Shown: one piece after another, positions 57,601 through 64,000 of the stretch | Layout of the letters: each line of letters opens with the position of its first letter | Position numbering within the stretch: position 1 is the stretch's first letter | DNA from: Clavelina lepadiformis | Lineage: Eukaryota > Chordata > Ascidiacea > Aplousobranchia > Clavelinidae | Length of the DNA: 64,000 nucleotides | Direction of reading: 5' to 3' | Assembly (NCBI RefSeq): GCF_947623445.1 | Contig: NC_135246.1 | Location: 14,987,856 to 15,051,855, forward strand | Program-made: the position numbers and the translations under genes | The notes under the pieces: model-generated | The model's input: the letters and a program-made list of their open reading frames with translations, nothing else | What the model was told of the DNA's origin: nothing | Database searches by the model: none

Positions 57601-60600
57601 CACCCGGCTGACTTTTGTCATGAAAACCGGAAGATTATACGTTGAACGCTTCCGCATAGATCATACTGTAAGTGTTGCTGCTGACGTACCACGGTAAACA
57701 GGTGTACTGACCTCACGTTTAAATACCTAATCAGCATTTCCGTCCATTGTAAAAGTATTTACAAGCTTTTTTGGTATAAATTAACACTATGGGGTTTTAC
57801 TGTAACCCCTTTTAGAGCAATACTTCGTTGGAAAATACTTTTACGCATATGAAATGATATACAATCGACCACATATTTTTAGCGAAGTATTAGTAGAACA
57901 AAAAGGTTAATTTTCTTATTTTAGCTCTAATCGTTGTTGTTATAGAACTAGAGAACTCCTATGATCTGTTCTCAAACATGATATCTAGCACATATTCGCA
58001 CCACATTAGTTTTCAAACACCAAACACAACTTGTAAAAATATGGCCGTCCTGCAACAAAATGTAGTCATGTGCTCAATGTTGGTTTGAATGGGTAGTTGT
58101 TTTTATAAAACTTCTATTTTGGAGTAAATTGCTACTTTTTGGACTACGTGGGTTGTATTCAAGGAAACCAAACCTATTCGAACGTGGCCACGCCACATAT
58201 CGGCCGTTTATCAGTCCCTATTAAATTGCTGGGTTCGTCTATTTTCGATTATACGGTTAATTTGCGGTTAAATTCCTATTTGTTAAAATTACCAGTTAGC
58301 CAAAGGGAGCTGTCATGTCGAAATAGGCTATTTTGACATTGGCTGTTGCAACTGACTGATAGCAAGGGATTTTCGACCTCCGATTGGTCAATTTTTGCGA
58401 TCGTTCGCAATCGATGCTATATTTTGTAATCATTAATTACATCACGTTGCAAACATAGAAACACGCACGTAACAACGTCAAATAATGTCATTGGTGTGAT
58501 AATCCTGTACGACATTCTAATGAAAAACAACAAATAAGCTTTTATTCGCATGACGTCACTCCCTTGATGAAATACAATTTGCAACAAGGCACATTCATCA
58601 AAATGGCTTGATTATTCACATTGTGTGAAATCCTGGCGGAATTGTTTATGGAAATACTGTGCAAGTTTGTTGTGAGCATTACGACCTAATTTGAACCAAT
58701 TTGCGAGCGATCCCGGACATACAAATTTGGTAAACTTTGTCATTCGGTATTAGGAAACAATCCTGGAATAAACGACACGAACATGTGATCAGTTCATTCT
58801 TCCGCCGTTCTTGCTGACATTTCAAGTTGCGCCAAAATAGCGAAAGACTATGGGAGAACTTGTAAAACGATCAAATTAACGAGCTAATTACAGGTTTTAA
58901 GCGTCTAGGCAACGTCGAGGATATTTTTACCTTGACAAACTGACAATACGTCCTGAACGAATGTTCGGTACAAACATAAATATAGCTTCAGCGCAGACAA
59001 CTTTTACATTTTGATGACATTGCTGCTATTTACGCCACTAATTTGTGCTCATTGTCACCGGACCACATTGTTATTGCTACAGTCGAAAATAGTAATACCT
59101 GCAAAGTCGACATTTTAGAATGCTTTCGCTGAAGATTTGGCACAAAAGCGGCACGTAGCAATACCACCAAATATCGCTGCATAATCTTTATTAATTATTT
59201 AAAAAGTTACGTAGGAACTGCACGGATCAATCGTCTTATAAATGAAAGACAAACAAAGGAATAGCCTCATGCTTGTCTGTTTTCAACAAAAAAAACTGAA
59301 ATTCTTTTTTTGTGATCAATAAGAAGTAGTTTCTCTTTCTTCTTAATAGCATTTAAGAGTCGGTAACAATCTTTCATTCACTTTAACTCGTGCTTTTATG
59401 CGAGAGCTTTAAAAAAAATTTTTGTTTTTCAACCGTCTGCATAGTATTCAGTACATCATGATTTTTTTGTTGGCAAGGGTTCGACAGAAAATGTATTTCT
59501 TTTTCAGTATCAACAATGTCACCCCGAAATTAGGCAAGAAATTAACCCATGAGGCAATTGACCAAGCATTCGCGGTCTGGAGCAAACATATTCCCATCGA
59601 ATTCGATAAAGTGTCCCCATCCGACAAACCCGACATTGTGACTTTCTTTGCGGACGGTTACCATGACGACAACACCGCCTTCGACGGCCCGGGTGGATAC
59701 CTAGCTCACGCCTACTACCCTGGCCCCGGGATAGGCGGGGACACCCATTTTGACTCTTCTGAACCCTGGACTCTACATAAGCCCCCGTATGAAGGTAGGA
59801 TATTTTCTTTCTCTAGCTTTTAAATCATAAAAATGTGGTTACGGACCTTTTTAAACGTTCCAAATAAGTGCGTTTTGGTATGGTAGTTTGAATAGCACAT
59901 AATTTAGGTGACTTTGAGTTAAGATGAAGAACTTTAAATTTTACCGCATTATTTCTATCGACGATTTATCGTTTCAAAATGCTTTTGCATTTTAAAAGGG
60001 GCTTCCACCTCTTCAAGATAACGAGCAAAACCTGTCTGCTTTTGCTTGTAAAACTATTGTGTCTCGTCTGTTTTCAGCGGGTTTCATCAATAATTCAGGA
60101 GTATACGTCTTAAGTTTTTGCACGTCAAGAATTAATGGAAAAGCATTCTTTTTATCGCATGCAGTATATTACGATAAAGTTACTTTGCATATACGCTCGC
60201 AATACGTGATATTTTGAGCGAAGTTGGTGTCGGCGGAGTATTTATACCTGGTGACATTTGGTAGCACTCTGTCTTAAAGTTTCGTGTTTTGCAACGTATG
60301 TCACTTGTCAATTTGAAGAAAAGGTTATTCTGTTAATTGCGCCTATTCTGAGAACGGCATAATATCGACAAACGAAAGGGATTCTATTCTAGTACCAGTG
60401 ACCTGAACTATGGTTATGGTTGTCCTGAAGAGTTACAACGAGTAGAACTTCGCATGCAAAGCGGGACTTCCTCAATGAATTGTCAGTCCGTGAAGTCATT
60501 TTTCTTGTTTACTCTTCATAACTTCCTTGTGACGTCATAAATTAGTGTGGCCGACACTAAAGTCACAAACGACGGCAACTTTCAGCTGTGCGAACTCGTT

Positions 60601-63324
60601 TCGGATTGGTCGATAGCGGCGGAAATTGCTTCGCGATTGGCTGAGATTTGCACCTGGAAATTCAGGAATGAGCAGCTCGTTTCTATGGTGACGCGACGTT
60701 AGCCGCGGAAACCAAAAGCTGGGGAGTTTTACGAATTTTTTACGACTCAAATCCTTTATGCGAGCGGATTACTGATAAAAGGCTGAAAAACGCCGGAAAA
60801 TTCAATCATTGTGACTTCATACTGAACACATCCCGTCATAATCGACATGAGTGACGTTTAGTCAGTTTTAAAGCGCCAGGAAGTTTATACCAAATAAGGA
60901 TTTCGCTTCAGTATTTGGCGCTGTGCAGTTAAATAAGAAAAACGCAACGAATTTACTTAAAACTGTGCAGTGTAGTGCCAGTTGACTTCATGTCCAGATC
61001 AAACAGGAAACGATTGCGTTTGCCTCTCTGCTTGGCACCAATCTTTGACTCCTGCTTTTTTGCTTTCTTCTAGGAAACGATCTTTTTCTTGTTGCTGTTC
61101 ACGAACTGGGTCACGCTCTCGGTTTGGGGCATTCCCCGGATCAAACCGCTATCATGGCACCAATCTACCAGTATCACAACACCGAGAATTTTGTTTTACC
61201 TCAAGACGACATCAACGGCATTCAAAACATTTACGGTAATTAACATAATCAATAATATTTACTAAAATATATTAATTCTACAACTGATTGCAGTTTGCTT
61301 TATTACAAATACCCGTATCAAGTCATTTAACGCTTACGTTTACATGATGTCACCAGGTGTGAGATATTCGCGACCGGAAAAACCAATCAAACCGACGTCA
61401 ACTACCCCACCGACCTCCACCTTATCAACCACATCAACTAAGTTCTACCCATTCAGAACCAAGTGGCCTTCGTAAGCATTTTCAAATTTTAAACTATTCT
61501 TGTGAAATTCTTCAAAAGTTGATGTGATCAGCCAATTATTCAAAATAATTTAACTTCTTACGCATAACAAAGAATAAGTTAATCTTAATAACTTATCTCG
61601 TTTAGGAGAACAAAAGTTCCCCCTACTTCCAGACCTACACCACGTACCACGACCAAACCTCCACTGCCCGAGGTGTGCAAACTGAAAAAGTTTGATGCGG
61701 TCAGTTATTTGCGACGGGAATTGTACATTTTCAGGTAGGCTTAGCACTGCGCTTTCAGAATATTTACAAAACGCTAAGCAAAAGCGCCTAACTTGCAATT
61801 GCTGCAAAATTTAAGCATGGTTGTATAGAATAATTTACATAGAACTTTGTTGCCCTCATGCTAATTTCCAAACTTTGTTAATTCACTTCAGTGGAAAATA
61901 TATGTGGAGACGGCGACTGCACGACGACAAAGTTCAGGGTCCGTACAAGATAACTTCCTTTTGGCCTCAGCTTAAAGATGGAGTCACTGCGGTGTATGAA
62001 AATCCAGCCACTAATAGAATTGTCTTCTTTAAAGGTATGTACACAAACGTCATTGTAAGATGTAAGTAAATGTAATGATTATATGCTGCACGTTTAGTTA
62101 CTACCAATGAATACTTCCAACCCTGTTGGGTATTCATTTTCTGCAGATACCTGATTATTTTGGCCATAATTTGTCACGTTGTAATATGCTGATTTTGTTA
62201 TATTTCATTTTTAGTAATTCAAACTACGTATATGCTGTTTAGATTACCAATATTGGGAATACGACGGCACCACTTTACTTCCTGGTTCACCACGGCACGT
62301 CCGCTTTCTGGGGTTGCAAAATGACCACGTTGGCGCCGCCGTGTGGTGGGAACGAAATGGCAAAACCTACTTTTTCCAGAGTGAGTGTTCTGACGCTATT
62401 GTTTGACTGCGTTGATATTCCAAGTTATGATATTGTATATAGGTACTGCAGTGATAGGCAAAACCCATAACGGATATCTGAAAAAATATTATAGTTTAAA
62501 ATGAAAATAGACACATGACAATATATAAATCATATATTGAATGACGGTGATAGTTTTCTGTATTCCAGAAAGAGTTAATAATCGCTATAGATTTTGTAAT
62601 GCTTGTGTCTGTTAAACTGTGAAACAAATTTTAAAGCAAATTCCTTGATTAGATGAGAATTATTGGAGATTCTCCGGAGACAAAGTGGAATCGGATTATC
62701 CGAAACGTATCGATGTTTGGAAGGGAGTTCCCGCCAATGTTGATGCTGCTTTCTCCGGTGTCAGTCGAGACGGTAAGTGATATACAGGTCAAACAAACAA
62801 CTGTGTTACGTGTCTCGTGATAAAAAGTTAACCCAGTTGACCAAGTTTATCATATGTTTTCCGTACAACTTAATTTACAAGATTTTATTTTAACCACAGG
62901 TCGCAATCACACTTATTTCGTGAAAGGGAACAGATACTGGACCTTCCACAATTATGACATCAGAGTTGTATCCGGACCTCAATCTTTCAGGAGGGACTGG
63001 CTGGGATGCGGCTCCGTGGGAGACGATTTCGATAAAGACGACGCCTCTGACGAGTACAACTCAACCTCCGTCGGAGCGATCGTCGGAGTGTGCGCAGTGG
63101 CGGTTATCCTGATAATAGCCGCCGTTATGTACATTGTCCGGCGTCGACAGAGAGCAGAGAAACAAAATCCAAGAACCGTAGCAGTTGCCTCTCCCACGGT
63201 ACCCTACGCCCAGGGTTACTCGAAAGGGTTGCCACCCCACACGACTGGGGGAAAAACTATGTGCGTGACGGCAGCCCAGCAGAAACTACGGCGGTTTCAC
63301 TTCTCCCTGCAACCCAGGGTTTGA
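48691..63324 (+). CDS. Membrane-type matrix metalloproteinase
   Basis: Zinc endopeptidase anchored at the cell surface for pericellular matrix cleavage. Exons: 48691-48873, 56529-56717, 56945-57027, 59508-59794, 61074-61235, 61357-61471, 61606-61734, 61892-62034, 62243-62380, 62653-62772, 62900-63324; all in phase, 657 aa. Domains: signal peptide (about 1-30); propeptide with peptidoglycan-binding-like helix bundle and cysteine switch SRCANSD (Cys119); furin site RRKKR (132-136) followed by YVTVGQKW; catalytic domain with [16 protein letters not shown] and [11 protein letters not shown] (257-267) plus Met-turn IMAP; Thr/Pro-rich hinge (about 302-360); four-bladed hemopexin domain closed by Cys364 and Cys553; acidic stalk; transmembrane helix (about 574-596) with RRR stop-transfer; about 61-residue cytoplasmic tail. 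The furin site plus TM helix assign it to the type I MT-MMPs (MMP14/15/16/24 group), but one-to-one orthology cannot be set. The switch differs from the usual PRCGxPD. AATAAA follows at 63819. Confidence 0.93.
49677..49682 (-). terminator. RNA polymerase III terminator after tRNA-His
   Basis: Six consecutive T on the minus strand, three bases beyond the tRNA-His discriminator base. Confidence 0.7.
49686..49757 (-). tRNA. tRNA-His (GTG)
   Basis: A 72-nt cloverleaf on the minus strand. Acceptor stem GCTGTGA pairs with TCACAGC and the discriminator is A. The D-arm region is TCGTATAGTGGTTAGTAC, the anticodon stem-loop CCACG-TTGTGGC-CGTGG has anticodon GTG, and the T-arm is CTGGTTCGAATCCAG. A-box and B-box are intact, so it looks functional. 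A run of six T follows a few bases downstream, the RNA polymerase III terminator. Confidence 0.95.
49766..49837 (-). tRNA. Initiator tRNA-Met (CAT)
   Basis: A 72-nt cloverleaf on the minus strand starting AGCAGAGTGGCGCAGCGGAA, with anticodon stem-loop GGGCCCATAACCC and the eukaryotic initiator T-loop GATGGATCGAAACCATC instead of TTC. The A1:T72 pair (AGCAGAG/CTCTGCT) is also initiator-specific. It lies 8 bases upstream of tRNA-His in transcription order, with no T-run between them. Confidence 0.95.
52601..52998 (-). CDS. Possible exon or relic of an unidentified protein in MT-MMP intron 1
   Basis: The minus strand is open for about 130 codons without an ATG and ends at TGA near 52601. The translation looks protein-like: hydrophilic [20 protein letters not shown], then [37 protein letters not shown] and [14 protein letters not shown], an alternation of beta-strand-like segments. 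A putative 21-nt in-frame intron (gtattg...attag at about 52830-52852) could be removed or retained without breaking frame. No start codon or partner exons were found. I do not recognise the fold; it may be the last exon of a nested gene, a retrocopy, or chance. Confidence 0.25.
57028..59507. other. Intron 3 of the MT-MMP gene
   Basis: A 2.5-kb intron. The frame at 57185-57478 has no splice or family support; nothing else recognised. Confidence 0.5.
59795..61073. other. Intron 4 of the MT-MMP gene
   Basis: A 1.3-kb intron between the two catalytic-domain exons. No gene or repeat recognised. Confidence 0.5.
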
Positions 63325-64000
63325 TCGGAAACACAAAAGTCATGAGGTCCGCGCTTGCCCTTGTGTGCCCGGCCTCGCTTAGCGCCCACAGCGGTTACGT
63401 CAAGTCATCAATCTGAGTCCAATCCAGGATCTCGTGGTCGTTTTCATACATGCATTATATGCAAAGATTACATGCTATCTATATAACTTGTTGCGACTTT
63501 CCAAAAACTGCTGTTTTTTAAGTTGTTAAAGTTGCCGCTTTCTTCAAACATTTAAGTTTATGCACATTTCGTGGAAGCCGTTCATGTTTCACTTCTGTTA
63601 CAGCATCGTTTTGCCAATTTTCCGTTTAATGAAGCAGTATTAGCCTGAACGCACGTCAAACGTGCTTTTACAATGAGCAGTGAGAACGTATAGGCCTATT
63701 ACATTGTGATAATGCCAACCATAGAACTTATGCCCAAGTTATATGGCGCGGTGACAGCATAATAGACATTTTTTTGTTTCGAACATTTTCTCCTATTTCA
63801 AATTATTCTAAAAATATCAATAAAATGCTTTGACAATTTTATTGTTGTGCTTTTCGAAAACTCGTTGCGTCACACAATTTAATACTGTGAGAGTGTACCT
63901 GCTGTTCCTCATTAATTGACGTCAGTTTCGTTTAGGTAAAACTGTTCTAAAACACTTTTTTTACTGTTTTAGTATATATTACTTGCCATTTCGTTTTCTT
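63325..64000 (+). other. 3' UTR and downstream flank of the MT-MMP gene
   Basis: Non-coding. AATAAA at 63819-63824 is the best polyadenylation candidate, implying a 3' UTR of about 0.5 kb. Confidence 0.5.

Overview
The window is animal nuclear DNA: AT-rich, with long introns, GT-AG splice sites, metazoan gene families and many non-autonomous DNA transposons. Compact introns, chordate-like proteins and the sequence style suggest a tunicate (ascidian, Ciona-like). The species is an inference; nothing in the window proves it. All exon models were assembled by hand from splice sites, reading phase and family similarity. Every complete model closes in phase.

Layout. 1-333 (-): first coding exons of an unidentified gene running off the left edge. 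2777-4065: a pogo/Tigger-like element with 21-bp inverted repeats and a TA target duplication that carries a piece of rDNA (18S 3' end, ITS1, 5.8S, ITS2, 28S 5' end). 4842-8240: two hAT-type MITEs, a 5'-truncated ORF of a repetitive transposon-associated family next to a G-tract, and a hairpin-forming inverted repeat. 8622-29312 (+): three tandem 11-exon copies of 4-aminobutyrate aminotransferase (ABAT). Copies 1 and 3 are intact (499 and 500 aa). Copy 2 is dead, with a 4-bp frameshift in exon 9 and a 1.4-kb ORF1-only LINE inserted in exon 10. A hAT element lies between copies 1 and 2, and its empty site is preserved between copies 2 and 3. 30064-35633 (-): a complete 10-exon protein O-glucosyltransferase (POGLUT2/3, KDELC family) ending in KDEL, convergent with ABAT copy 3. 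39142-43342 (-): a complete 13-exon BPI/LBP-family lipid-binding protein. 48691-63324 (+): a complete 11-exon membrane-type matrix metalloproteinase with a 7.7-kb first intron that holds a tRNA-iMet/tRNA-His pair and a possible protein-coding fragment on the opposite strand.

The genes do not form an operon or a single pathway. ABAT acts in mitochondrial GABA breakdown, POGLUT in ER glycosylation of EGF repeats, the BPI-like protein probably in lipid/LPS binding, and the MT-MMP in pericellular proteolysis. The most unusual content is the rDNA-carrying transposon, the gene-conversion mosaic of the ABAT array, the ORF1-only LINE and the closely packed tRNA pair.
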